NCBI RefSeq assembly: GCF_900009145.1 | Contig: NZ_LN889796.1 | Location: 68,204 to 132,203, forward strand | Length of the DNA stretch: 64,000 nucleotides | Reading direction: 5' to 3' | Origin: Planktothrix tepida PCC 9214 | Lineage (GTDB): Bacteria; Cyanobacteriota; Cyanobacteriia; Cyanobacteriales; Microcoleaceae | In this document: in pieces, positions 9,428-17,777 of the stretch | Layout: each line of letters starts with the position of its first letter | Position numbering within the stretch: position 1 is the stretch's first letter | Program-made: the position numbers and the translations under genes | Notes under the pieces: generated by a model | What the model was told of the DNA's origin: nothing | The model's input: the letters and a program-made list of their open reading frames with translations, nothing else | Databases searched by the model: none

Positions 9428-10792
9428 ATGGGACGAATTTTTTTATCCGCAGGTCATGGAGGATTTGAAAATGGTGTAAGAGATCCGGGTACCGTTGCAG
9501 GCGGGACAACGGAAGCCCAAGAAATGATTCGCATTCGGGATTTAGTCGTTAGCGAATTGCGATCAAGGGGGTTTCAAGTGATTGTGGTTCCTGATGATCT
9601 CAGCCAAACTCAAACGATTGATTGGATTAATGCTCATTCTCAATTTGGAGATGTAGCTTTAGAACTGCAAATGGGTGGATCATCTAACCCTTCAATTCGG
9701 GGAGTAACCGCTTTTTATATTGCGGGAAATTCCCAACGAAAAAAACAAGCGGAATCCATTTTATTATCCCTTTTGCAACAAGTTCCTCAACTTCCCAATC
9801 GAGGCGCAAAACCCGACACTGAAACGGGATTAGGAAGCTTAATTTTTATTCGTTGGATTGCGATTCCTTCCCTCTACTTAGAATTAGGATTTCTAACCAA
9901 TCCCACTGATCGGGCTTTAATTCAAACCCGACGACGAGATATTGCCATTGGAATTACCAATGGATTAATCAGTTGGTTAAATCAGGACTCTACAAATCCG
10001 ATTCCAACCGTTCCTCCCGGTACACCAGTTTATGGTTCTATTGGGATTAATATTAATGGTCGTCGCTATGGAGAAAATGGAATTTTAGTAAATGGAAATG
10101 CCTTTATTCCCATTGATTTAGTCGATAAATTAGGATTAAATTTATCTCAAATTTCTAATAGAGTCAGAAGAATTCGATACAATAATATTGTTTATATTCG
10201 TGCGATAGATTTAAGAAATTGTGGTATTTCCGTGAGTTGGGATAATCCCAATCGTAGTGTTGTGTTGCGTTCTAATATTCGTCCCTATAATAGTCAAATG
10301 GATCAAATTATGGGTAATGGGTTAACTACAGAAGTTCAACTCATTATGTTTATTAAAACCCATGATTCTAATCTAATCAATAGCGTTCCTCAAATTGCCA
10401 AAATCTATCGAGAAGAAGCCAGTATTGAAGGAGTTAATCATGATATTGCCTTTTGTCAAATGTGTTTAGAAACCAACTTTTTACAATTTGGGGGAATTCT
10501 CAAACCTGAACAACATAATTTCGGCGGTTTAGGAAGTTTAGGAGGCGCTTCGGAAAGTGCGTCTTTCCCCACAGCAGAAATTGGAATCAGAGCCCATATT
10601 CAACATTTAAAAGCCTACGCCAGTCATGAACCTTTAGTTCAAGATATTGTCGATCCTCGGTTTGAATTTGTCACCAGAGGAATCGCCCCCTATCTACAAC
10701 AATTAAGCGGTCGCTGGTCAGACGATCCCACCTACGGTGAGCAAATTTTAGCGTTAGTTAGAAGACTCTATGAACTATCAGGATTATTATAA
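9428..10792 (+). CDS. N-acetylmuramoyl-L-alanine amidase with C-terminal glucosaminidase domain
   Basis: Two cell-wall hydrolase domains in one 454-residue protein. Residues 1-190 are an Amidase_3 zinc amidase (metal-binding LSAGHGG at the start; YLELGFLTNPTD near 160). Residues ~200-285 resemble a copper-amine-oxidase-N-like beta domain. Residues ~300-454 look like a glucosaminidase domain (DIAFCQMCLETNFLQFGG, HNFGGLGSLGG). The first would cut the stem peptide from muramic acid, the second the glycan strand. No signal peptide is visible: catalytic sequence begins at residue 4. Export route is unclear; similar unsignalled amidases are known in cyanobacteria. Confidence 0.88.
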   Translation: MGRIFLSAGHGGFENGVRDPGTVAGGTTEAQEMIRIRDLVVSELRSRGFQVIVVPDDLSQTQTIDWINAHSQFGDVALELQMGGSSNPSIRGVTAFYIAGNSQRKKQAESILLSLLQQVPQLPNRGAKPDTETGLGSLIFIRWIAIPSLYLELGFLTNPTDRALIQTRRRDIAIGITNGLISWLNQDSTNPIPTVPPGTPVYGSIGININGRRYGENGILVNGNAFIPIDLVDKLGLNLSQISNRVRRIRYNNIVYIRAIDLRNCGISVSWDNPNRSVVLRSNIRPYNSQMDQIMGNGLTTEVQLIMFIKTHDSNLINSVPQIAKIYREEASIEGVNHDIAFCQMCLETNFLQFGGILKPEQHNFGGLGSLGGASESASFPTAEIGIRAHIQHLKAYASHEPLVQDIVDPRFEFVTRGIAPYLQQLSGRWSDDPTYGEQILALVRRLYELSGLL

Positions 10793-10895
10793 TGGGATGG
10801 GAAATATAGCGATGTGCGATTATTAGCCTAAAGTTTAAATACATATTTATATTCCATCCTTCAATATCTGGGATATAATCTCTATTGATTATCAA

Positions 10896-11273
10896 TCATT
10901 CCCATTTCGCTTGAACATAATTCGCTAAAATTATGTTGTCTTTTGTCAGTAAAATATTTCCATTTACCCCTGCATGAGCAACAATAAGGCGATCAAAGGG
11001 GTCACGAGTCCAATCTAATCCCAGACTATAACCAATCACTTTATTAAAATCTTGCTCACAAATTCTCAAACCGATAAGATTGCCCAAATCAGCAATAATG
11101 GGATCTGGCTGTTCTGAAATTCGTCCAATTTCGTAGAGATATTTCAACTCCAAACGTACCATCGGTGAAATGTAGAGATCATGAGTATTCATCAAAGACC
11201 TCGCTAAATCACTCAATTTGTCCGTTAATCCTGCATACAGCCAAACTACAATATGAGTATCAAGGTAGATCAA
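10896..11273 (-). CDS. PIN-domain toxin (VapC-like), TTG start
   Basis: A 125-residue PIN RNase domain: YLDTHIVVWL near the N-terminus with the first acidic residue, LELKYL with the conserved Glu, and DWTRDPFDRLIVAHA with further acidic residues. It would cleave RNA and be held inactive by the product of the overlapping upstream gene. The start is a TTG at 11273 with a perfect AGGAGG six bases upstream, inside the last codons of the antitoxin gene; this couples translation of the two. A longer frame to 11303 lacks such a site. Confidence 0.87.
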   Translation of the reverse strand: MIYLDTHIVVWLYAGLTDKLSDLARSLMNTHDLYISPMVRLELKYLYEIGRISEQPDPIIADLGNLIGLRICEQDFNKVIGYSLGLDWTRDPFDRLIVAHAGVNGNILLTKDNIILANYVQAKWE

Positions 11274-11496
11274 GATTGACCTCCTGCTCCCAATTAAGAT
11301 CAATCAAATCGTCCGGTTCTCCTAAAATAACATGAGGACGATATACCAAGTTCTGTAACTTCTCTAACTTTTCTACGGGGACAATGCGAAGACGTTTCCC
11401 CCCCCGATCAATTTCCAAAGGTATCCCTGTTCTTAAAATCTCGTCGAGCAAATTGTCAAGATTACCTTGTAATTCCTTTGGTGTAACACTTTTCAT
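11260..11496 (-). CDS. Antitoxin, Phd/YefM-like
   Basis: 78 residues: an N-terminal Phd/YefM-type DNA-binding fold (MKSVTPKELQGNLDNLLDEI, then GIPLEIDRGGKRLRIVPVEK) and an acidic C-terminus expected to wrap the PIN toxin (EPDDLIDLNWEQEV). The stop overlaps the toxin gene by 14 bp. A GGAG sits just upstream of the ATG. Such antitoxins usually repress their own promoter; the AT-rich 11497-11550 stretch is the likely site. Confidence 0.87.
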   Translation of the reverse strand: MKSVTPKELQGNLDNLLDEILRTGIPLEIDRGGKRLRIVPVEKLEKLQNLVYRPHVILGEPDDLIDLNWEQEVNLDLP

Positions 11497-11550
11497 TTTT
11501 TTCTCCTTGTATAGATTATATTATATGAAATCTAATTATAAATGCTATAG

Positions 11551-11597
11551 ATGATTCCCCCTAACCCCTTTAACAAAAGGAGTTTTTGGGGGATCAT
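11551..11597. repeat. Imperfect inverted repeat (hairpin element)
   Basis: A stem with outer arms ATGATTCCCCC and GGGGGATCAT and an inner CCCCTTT/AAAGGAG pairing, lying between the antitoxin promoter side and the 3' end of the next leftward gene. This type of CCCCC/GGGGG hairpin is a dispersed element in many cyanobacterial genomes. It may also act as a terminator, though no clear T-run follows. Confidence 0.6.
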
Positions 11598-11632
11598 GAA
11601 GGGATGGAATATTACTATCAACAACCAACCCA

Positions 11633-12409
11633 TTACGCCTCTTTGACAAATCGAATAATTTCTCGAACATGATTAAGAAATTGCCCATCAGCACTTAATT
11701 GAGCGATCGCATTTTCTGCCTCTTTTTGTAAGCGATGATGTTCCGATTGATTCGTCGCTTTCAAGGTTTCTAAATTAGCCGTTAAATGAGTTAACTCTTC
11801 ACGAATAGCTTGCCATTTTTGTTCTTGTTGAGTTGCCCAAGAATCAGGATATTTTAGGTTCAATTTTCGCTCTAACTCTTTTAAGGTTGTTTCCAAAATT
11901 TCAAAGCGATTTCGCAATTCTACAACATCCTCACGGGGATAGGAAAATTGACGACGAACCATTGCTAATCGAGTGGCTAAATATTGATAAGCACGCACCG
12001 AAGGCCGTAAAATCGTTAACAGTAAAGCCGCACCTGCACCCCAATAACCCACCACACTAATTCCTAACCAAGCTAACCCATAAAGTCCGATAGTGGATAA
12101 CAAATGTAAACCCAAAGCAACCCAAAGAGAACGTTGAGCTAACTGAGTGACATATTGCACTTGTTGTTCTTCAACAAAAATCCCCTTTTTTCTCGATTCT
12201 TCGGCTTCGGCTAAAACTTCTTTCGCCTCAAAATGAATATTCCAAGGAACCGTTACAATTAACAATAACCACCAAAAAACGGCACAACCAATGACCCAAT
12301 CTAAAAAGCTTCCCGCCGGAATATGTAACCAGTGCAAAACACTAAAGGTGAGTAAGAGAACTACGGTTAATCCTAAACCGAAATCACCATAATTAAACTG
12401 TATTTTCAT
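11633..12409 (-). CDS. Membrane protein with C-terminal coiled coil, unknown
   Basis: 258 residues. Four hydrophobic segments fall in the N-terminal 140 residues (FGLGLTVVLLLTFSVLHWL; VIGCAVFWWLLLIVTVPW; LWVALGLHLLSTIGLYGLAWL; GYWGAGAALLLTI). The C-terminal ~110 residues are a heptad-rich coiled coil (VELRNRFEILETTLKELERKL and onward). No enzyme motif is seen. Start ATG 12409 has GAGGAG about twelve bases upstream, rather far. The gene stands alone; function not recognised. Confidence 0.75.
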   Translation of the reverse strand: MKIQFNYGDFGLGLTVVLLLTFSVLHWLHIPAGSFLDWVIGCAVFWWLLLIVTVPWNIHFEAKEVLAEAEESRKKGIFVEEQQVQYVTQLAQRSLWVALGLHLLSTIGLYGLAWLGISVVGYWGAGAALLLTILRPSVRAYQYLATRLAMVRRQFSYPREDVVELRNRFEILETTLKELERKLNLKYPDSWATQQEQKWQAIREELTHLTANLETLKATNQSEHHRLQKEAENAIAQLSADGQFLNHVREIIRFVKEA

Positions 12410-12435
12410 AAAGATTCAACTCTCCTCAATAATTA

Positions 12436-12466
12436 GTAGGGTGCGTAAGCTCCGCGCACACACCAC
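12436..12466. repeat. Dispersed repeat, GTAGGGTGCGT family, copy 1
   Basis: Contains GTAGGGTGCGTAAGC followed by GC-rich sequence ending GCACACACCAC. The same family occurs at 15689-15717 and, as a full inverted pair, at 37552-37637. Intergenic position in every case. The rest of the 12410-12651 gap shows no gene. Confidence 0.7.
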
Positions 12467-12651
12467 AAACCCTAAATGTTTTAAAGGTCATGACCATTGA
12501 CCATCACAAAGTCAATCCACCCCACTTCTGTTCCCCGATTATGAAGAAAAATAATAATATTTTGATATCCACTGTGACACTTCTTAAAGCTTCATACCCT
12601 TGAGTTAGGATAAAATTAAATTCAAACCTTCACTTCTCTAAAATTCTACCA

Positions 12652-14262
12652 ATGATTGGGCAAAAAGGAAAAGTTTATTTAATGGGAGCAGGGTTAGGAG
12701 AAATTGCTTATCTAACCTTACAAGCTCAAGCATTACTCTCCCAAGCAGAAGTCATAATTTATGATGCTTTAGTTGATGACTCTATTTTAACATTAATTCC
12801 AGCAAATTGTTTAAAAATTAATGTCGGAAAACGAGGCGGACAGCCTAGCACTCCCCAAGCAGAAATTAATCAATTATTAGTCGAATATTGCCTGAGAGGA
12901 AAACAAGTCATTCGTTTAAAAGGAGGTGACCCGTTTATTTTTGGACGTACCACTTCCGAAATTCAAGCCTTAATTGAATCTCAATGTAACTTTGAAGTCA
13001 TCCCCGGACTTTCATCCGCTTTAGCTGCACCAACTCTCGCTTCTATTCCCCTAACAGACCCGGTGATGAGTCGTTGCTTTGCAGTCATGACCGCCCATGA
13101 TTTAGAAGCCTTAGATTGGCAAATTGTTTCGCAAATTGAAACCTTAGTCATTTTAATGGGAGGACGAAATTTAGCTGAAATTGTCCATCAACTGCTACGC
13201 CATGAACGACTACCCCAAACCCCCATTGCTATTATTAAATCTGGGGGTTGTCCTCAACAAAAAGTCTGGATCGGTACATTAAATGATATTGTAGAAATAA
13301 CAGCCCATGAATCTTTATCTCCCTGTGTAATTGTAGTAGGTGAAGTCGTGCGCTTGCGAGATTTCCTTAACCCTACCCAACACTCTTGGCAACCAAATCA
13401 ACCCCTAGAAAATTCTATTTTAAATCTGGATACTATGAATCTACTTTTATTCGGAAAAACCATATTAATCACTCGTTCTGCTGAACAATCCAGTCAATTT
13501 AGCGACTTATTAAAAGCACAGGGCGCAACGGTGATAGAAATGCCTGCTTTAGTGATTACTCCTCCCTCCAGTTGGGATAGTTTAGATCAAGCCATTGAAC
13601 AGTTAGAAAAAGGTTCTGAAAATCATTTTGATTGGTTAATTTTCACCTCTTCTAATGGCGTTGAATACTTTTTTAATCGCTTAATAAACCTGGGAAAAGA
13701 TATTCGCAGTTTAGGTCAAACTAAAATAGCCGTTGTCGGGAAAAAAACCGCAGCCAGTTTGCAAGAACGTTGTTTAAAACCAGATTTTATTCCCCCAGAT
13801 TTTGTGGCAGATTCCCTCGTTGAACATTTCCCCGAATCTTTAGAAGGTAAACGAATTTTATTCCCCAGAGTAGAAACGGGAGGACGAGAGGTTTTAGTTC
13901 AGGAATTAACCACAAAAGGAGCAACGGTTGTGGAAGTAGCAGCTTATGAATCTGGCTGTCCTGAGAGTATTTCTCCTGACGTTTTAGAGGCGTTACAAAG
14001 TCAAAAAATTGATGTGATTACCTTTGCGAGTTCTAAAACCGTTAAAAATTATTACCAGTTAATTCAATCCCTCCCTGAACACACTTTACCCCCCAATTAT
14101 TTAGACTCGATTTGTATTGCTTCCATTGGCCCCCAAACCTCTAAAAGTTGTATCAATTTATTAGGACGGGTAGATGTTGAACCTCAAGAATATACCTTAG
14201 AAGGATTAACGCAAGCCATTATTAATTATTTGATTTGTGCAGCAGATGTTTCTGCCTGCTAA
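12652..14262 (+). CDS. Fused uroporphyrinogen-III C-methyltransferase / uroporphyrinogen-III synthase
   Basis: Two tetrapyrrole enzymes in one 536-residue chain. Residues 6-245 are the SAM-dependent CobA/SUMT domain (GKVYLMGAGLGE; GKRGGQPSTPQAEIN; RLKGGDPFIFGRTTSE), which adds two methyl groups to uroporphyrinogen III to make precorrin-2. Residues ~265-530 are a HemD domain (TILITRSAEQSSQFSDLL; WLIFTSSNGVEYFF; VTFASSKTVKNYY), which closes the macrocycle to give uroporphyrinogen III. The order CobA-HemD lets product and substrate be handed over at the branch between haem/chlorophyll and sirohaem/cobalamin. The window also holds a CbiG-CobJ fusion at 17.8 kb. Confidence 0.93.
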   Translation: MIGQKGKVYLMGAGLGEIAYLTLQAQALLSQAEVIIYDALVDDSILTLIPANCLKINVGKRGGQPSTPQAEINQLLVEYCLRGKQVIRLKGGDPFIFGRTTSEIQALIESQCNFEVIPGLSSALAAPTLASIPLTDPVMSRCFAVMTAHDLEALDWQIVSQIETLVILMGGRNLAEIVHQLLRHERLPQTPIAIIKSGGCPQQKVWIGTLNDIVEITAHESLSPCVIVVGEVVRLRDFLNPTQHSWQPNQPLENSILNLDTMNLLLFGKTILITRSAEQSSQFSDLLKAQGATVIEMPALVITPPSSWDSLDQAIEQLEKGSENHFDWLIFTSSNGVEYFFNRLINLGKDIRSLGQTKIAVVGKKTAASLQERCLKPDFIPPDFVADSLVEHFPESLEGKRILFPRVETGGREVLVQELTTKGATVVEVAAYESGCPESISPDVLEALQSQKIDVITFASSKTVKNYYQLIQSLPEHTLPPNYLDSICIASIGPQTSKSCINLLGRVDVEPQEYTLEGLTQAIINYLICAADVSAC

Positions 14263-14490
14263 TTGTTTGTTAAATAACTTTAAAATTGATGGTTTGCTAA
14301 TATTAGAGTACAACATCACCCCCTCATTGATATTAGCTTAAAATAGAAGTTACAAAAAGGATGAACAAAATCTCGTGAAATTACGTCTATTGATCAAATT
14401 GTCGTTTTATGAATTTCAGCCGAGTTTTTAATGGGTAGTAGGTAACGGATGATGGCAAATCAAGTGGCTTTATTATCGAGGATTTGAATT

Positions 14491-15678
14491 ATGGGTTTAG
14501 GGTGGTTTGCGTCGGACTCTTTTCTTTATCTCGTAACCGGAACAGCAACGGTGGCGGCTATCGTTGTCAGTCAATCAACAATTGTGATGGCAAAAACAGC
14601 GCAACAGGTAGCAGAAATTGCCGAACCGATTACCGTACAAATTAATAGTCAATTAGGAGATGGTTCTGGGGTGATTATTGCTAAAAATGGTAATATTTAC
14701 ACGGTGTTGACTGTTAATCATGTTGTCGAAGATCCAACTGTGGAATATAGTGTGCGAACTTCTGATGGAAAAAATCATCCGAGTCAGAAGATTATTCGTT
14801 TACAAAATGATGATCAAGAACCGGATTTAGCGATTATTAAATTTGAGAGTTCTCAACAGTATCCGGTGGCAACATTAGGTAATTCTGAACAAGCCGTAAT
14901 TGGTGCTCAAATTTATGTTTATGGATACCCAGCAACGGGGGGATTAACAGGTGTTGAACGGGAACCGGAATTATCCCCTGGATTAGTCACCAGTCGCCCG
15001 AAAAATCGTCCAGAAGGCTATAATTTACGCTATCAAGCGGTGACTTGGAGTGGGATGAGTGGGGGGCCGGTTTTTGATTCGGAAGCCCGTGTTGTTGGCT
15101 TACATGGACAGGGAGAATTTGGCTTTGCTCAAACCAGTTCCGGTGATGTGGCTCCGATTAAAACAGGATTTAATGCGGCAATTCCGATTAATTTATTTAT
15201 GGCAAAATTATTAGAAACGGGTTTAAAATCATCGGATTTAGTCATTGATGAAAAACCGCCAGAAGTTAATCCGCTTTCCTGGGATCATCCCCAAAGTTAT
15301 CAAGCGTTTTATTTTCAAGGATTAACCTTATTAGATCAGGGAGAAACTTGGGATGCGATTGGTGCGTTTAATCAAGCGATTGAATTAAACCCGAATACTC
15401 CAGAAGCTTATTTTAATCGAGGCATTGCCCGCACTCTTTTAGCTACTCGAATTATTGAACCGACTCGCGCTCCTAATCCGATAGAAGATTACACCGAAGC
15501 GATTCGTTTAAATCCGGGTTTTGCTGATGCTTATTATAATCGAGCTTTAGCTTATTTGCAATTAAATAATAAAGAAAAAGCGATCGCTGATTTCCAAAAA
15601 GCTGCTGAACTTTATGATAAATTAGGTCGAAAAGCTTCTTATGAAGATGCGTTAGAGCGTCTTAAAGAGTTACGATAA
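14491..15678 (+). CDS. Trypsin-like serine protease with TPR repeats, membrane-anchored or secreted
   Basis: 395 residues. A hydrophobic N-terminal segment (FLYLVTGTATVAAIVV) acts as a signal or anchor. The protease domain has the triad His77 (VNHVVED), Asp112 (EPDLAIIKF) and Ser190 (WSGMSGGPVFD). From about residue 268 there are TPR units (AFYFQGLTLLDQGETWDAIGAF; AYFNRGIA; AYYNRALAYLQLNNKEKAI). This serine protease plus TPR layout is frequent in cyanobacteria; substrates are unknown. The gene is preceded by a 228-bp gap without a gene. A GTAGGGTGCGT-family repeat follows its stop. Confidence 0.9.
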   Translation: MGLGWFASDSFLYLVTGTATVAAIVVSQSTIVMAKTAQQVAEIAEPITVQINSQLGDGSGVIIAKNGNIYTVLTVNHVVEDPTVEYSVRTSDGKNHPSQKIIRLQNDDQEPDLAIIKFESSQQYPVATLGNSEQAVIGAQIYVYGYPATGGLTGVEREPELSPGLVTSRPKNRPEGYNLRYQAVTWSGMSGGPVFDSEARVVGLHGQGEFGFAQTSSGDVAPIKTGFNAAIPINLFMAKLLETGLKSSDLVIDEKPPEVNPLSWDHPQSYQAFYFQGLTLLDQGETWDAIGAFNQAIELNPNTPEAYFNRGIARTLLATRIIEPTRAPNPIEDYTEAIRLNPGFADAYYNRALAYLQLNNKEKAIADFQKAAELYDKLGRKASYEDALERLKELR

Positions 15679-15688
15679 ATTTAAGGGT

Positions 15689-15717
15689 GGTGCGTGCGCT
15701 TTGCTTACGCACCCTAC
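15689..15717. repeat. Dispersed repeat, GTAGGGTGCGT family, copy 2
   Basis: Reads GGTGCGTGCGC, a short spacer, then GCTTACGCACCCTAC, nearly the same as the right half of the 37552-37637 element. It fills the 35-bp space between two convergent genes and overlaps the stop codon region of the leftward gene by four bases. Confidence 0.7.
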
Positions 15718-16799
15718 GAGGTTTGAATGTTAATGCCTCGGTTGTTCATGGCGGCTTCAAATAAGGGAGTTGATAATACTTGTTCAACGGGCCAAACACC
15801 GGGTTTTTGCAGTTCTCCGTTTAAGCATAATTCTGCAATTGTTCCGGTTCCTATTCCCGCAATGGTAGCGGTATTTTCATGAACAATTGTTGAACAATAA
15901 TCAACGGTTTTTCCTTGTTTAATTCCGGTGACACAAGACCGAACTGCTACTCCAATTCCACTCCAAATATCCGTAACATTGGTCATGCGATAACTGACTT
16001 GGGATAGAAACTCAATTACGGCTGGATTTTGTAACCAACTCGCCGGCCACCAATGGGCAACACTCCAGGTTAAATAATTATAAAAATCGGGAACTGTACC
16101 GAATTTTGTGATAACTGTTTTAGCTGGAAAAGAGTCTACTAAAGTGAAACATTCCGGCATATCAAACCAATAAACTCCTGTTTTTCCGTAGGGGGGAGGA
16201 AATTCAATGGTTTCTCGTTCACTATAGGGTTTAATGGTTTTCCATTCTCCATTTATCCACACTTCAAACGGACGTTGTAACCCGATAAATGTGGTTCGCA
16301 TCACCGTCATTCCTGCACCGCCAGACCCCCCAACAACATAACTCAAATGGATTTTTTCAACTTGATCAAATTGTTCAACGCCTTGACGAACCATGCTATT
16401 AGAAATACCAGGGAAAATACCGGTATTAATAATAGCAGTAACTCCAGCTTTTTTAGCAGCTTCCGAATGCTCTAAAATCCGACTTGTAAAGCCACGATTA
16501 TCGCTCACATCAATATAATTAACATTCTGTTGGATACAAGCTTGCAACACCCCAGTATCTCGATAATGAAATGGCCCTGCACAGTGGATGACTAAATCGG
16601 AATTTGCGATCGCAGTTTCTAATTTTTGTTGATCTTCTAAATCCAATTCTAAAACCTTAAACCGAGGATTAATCGCTCTATTTCCCGTCAGTTTCCGTCC
16701 AGTAATGGTAATTTCAGCAGAAGTATGTTGAGCTAAATCCTCAGCAACACTGTTGCCAATCCGTCCTCGACCTCCTAGAATTAAAACTCGCTTGTTCAT
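15714..16799 (-). CDS. Saccharopine dehydrogenase-family NAD(P)-binding protein
   Basis: 361 residues with an N-terminal Rossmann fold (VLILGGRGRIGNSVAEDLA) and the stretch SDLVIHCAGPFHYRDTGVLQAC typical of the saccharopine dehydrogenase NADP-binding family. Members range from true amino-acid dehydrogenases to membrane-associated oxidoreductases; the reaction here cannot be named. No signal peptide or clear membrane segment is visible. It lies 15 bp downstream of the cyclic-nucleotide-binding-domain gene in the same direction, suggesting a two-gene unit. Confidence 0.85.
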   Translation of the reverse strand: MNKRVLILGGRGRIGNSVAEDLAQHTSAEITITGRKLTGNRAINPRFKVLELDLEDQQKLETAIANSDLVIHCAGPFHYRDTGVLQACIQQNVNYIDVSDNRGFTSRILEHSEAAKKAGVTAIINTGIFPGISNSMVRQGVEQFDQVEKIHLSYVVGGSGGAGMTVMRTTFIGLQRPFEVWINGEWKTIKPYSERETIEFPPPYGKTGVYWFDMPECFTLVDSFPAKTVITKFGTVPDFYNYLTWSVAHWWPASWLQNPAVIEFLSQVSYRMTNVTDIWSGIGVAVRSCVTGIKQGKTVDYCSTIVHENTATIAGIGTGTIAELCLNGELQKPGVWPVEQVLSTPLFEAAMNNRGINIQTS

Positions 16800-16814
16800 A
16801 AGGGTTAATGTCCT

Positions 16815-17603
16815 TTATTCTAAATATTGAAAAACTGCATTAGCCGTTAATAAATTGGTAGCAAACAAAACTTGCTGCAAGTCACATAACCTCGATAAAG
16901 CTTCAATAGCTGGGGGATTAGATTCGCTTGTTGTCGGATCGCGTAGATACACAATCGCTTTAACCTGATCTAATAAAATTCGGGAACCAATGGCTGTTTC
17001 TCCTAAAATTAAATAATGAGATTCAATGACTTCGCTAACGGTTAAATTTGTTGTATCCTCTAAAAAAATCTTGAATTTATCAGAGGTAATAATCGAAAAT
17101 TTTTCAATAATATGAAGATGATCCTTGACTAAATTAATCAAATCGGAAAATAAATTATTATCCGCTAATAATAGTATGATTTCTGTTGTATTTTCGGGGG
17201 GATTTTTGCGTAATTTATTCACCAGATTCCGAGTTGCCAAACTGATTAATTTAACGGCGACATAGGGTTGTTTTAATTTTAACTTTTCAATATCATCAAA
17301 AGTCATAATCGCGATCGCTCCATCACTGGCCGCAATAAAATCTGAGCGACGACCTTGGATAAATGCCATTTCCCCTAAAATATCTCCTGGGGTGCGACTG
17401 GTATTTTCCATCTGATCTCCCATAACGCTGACTTCCCCAGAGAGAATAATCCCAAAGGAGGAATCCTGACCTGTTTGGGGCAGAATCACTTGTAAATCAA
17501 AGAACTTGTGAATCGAAAAATACTCACTAATCAGTTCGACTTCTTCTGTATAAAATTCTCTAAAAATATCTAACTTTAATAATAATTCCGTTTTCTGATC
17601 CAT
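16815..17603 (-). CDS. Cyclic nucleotide-binding-domain protein
   Basis: 262 residues. The N-terminal ~125 residues are a CNB/CAP-type effector domain with the strand-turn pattern DSSFGIILSGEVSVM and PGDILGEMAFIQGRRSDFIAA (phosphate-binding cassette-like, with the Arg). The C-terminal half resembles no DNA-binding helix-turn-helix I can see; it contains ESHYLILGETAIGSRILLDQ and may be a methylglyoxal synthase-like or Rossmann-like fold, which I cannot settle. It may sense cAMP or a related ligand without being a transcription factor. First gene of a pair with the saccharopine dehydrogenase-like gene. Confidence 0.8.
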   Translation of the reverse strand: MDQKTELLLKLDIFREFYTEEVELISEYFSIHKFFDLQVILPQTGQDSSFGIILSGEVSVMGDQMENTSRTPGDILGEMAFIQGRRSDFIAASDGAIAIMTFDDIEKLKLKQPYVAVKLISLATRNLVNKLRKNPPENTTEIILLLADNNLFSDLINLVKDHLHIIEKFSIITSDKFKIFLEDTTNLTVSEVIESHYLILGETAIGSRILLDQVKAIVYLRDPTTSESNPPAIEALSRLCDLQQVLFATNLLTANAVFQYLE

Positions 17604-17777
17604 TACAGATGCTCCGCCTTTTTACCTAAAATAAAATATTGATAACTTGATCCTAGGCTTTGTCCCGTTCAACACTTGATCAAGACTTAACTTTTTGTGA
17701 ATCAATCAGAGTCTTCCCAATTTACAATCAAAAAGAAACAAGTTCTTTATTCTAATCTATAGTTGTCACCCCAACCG

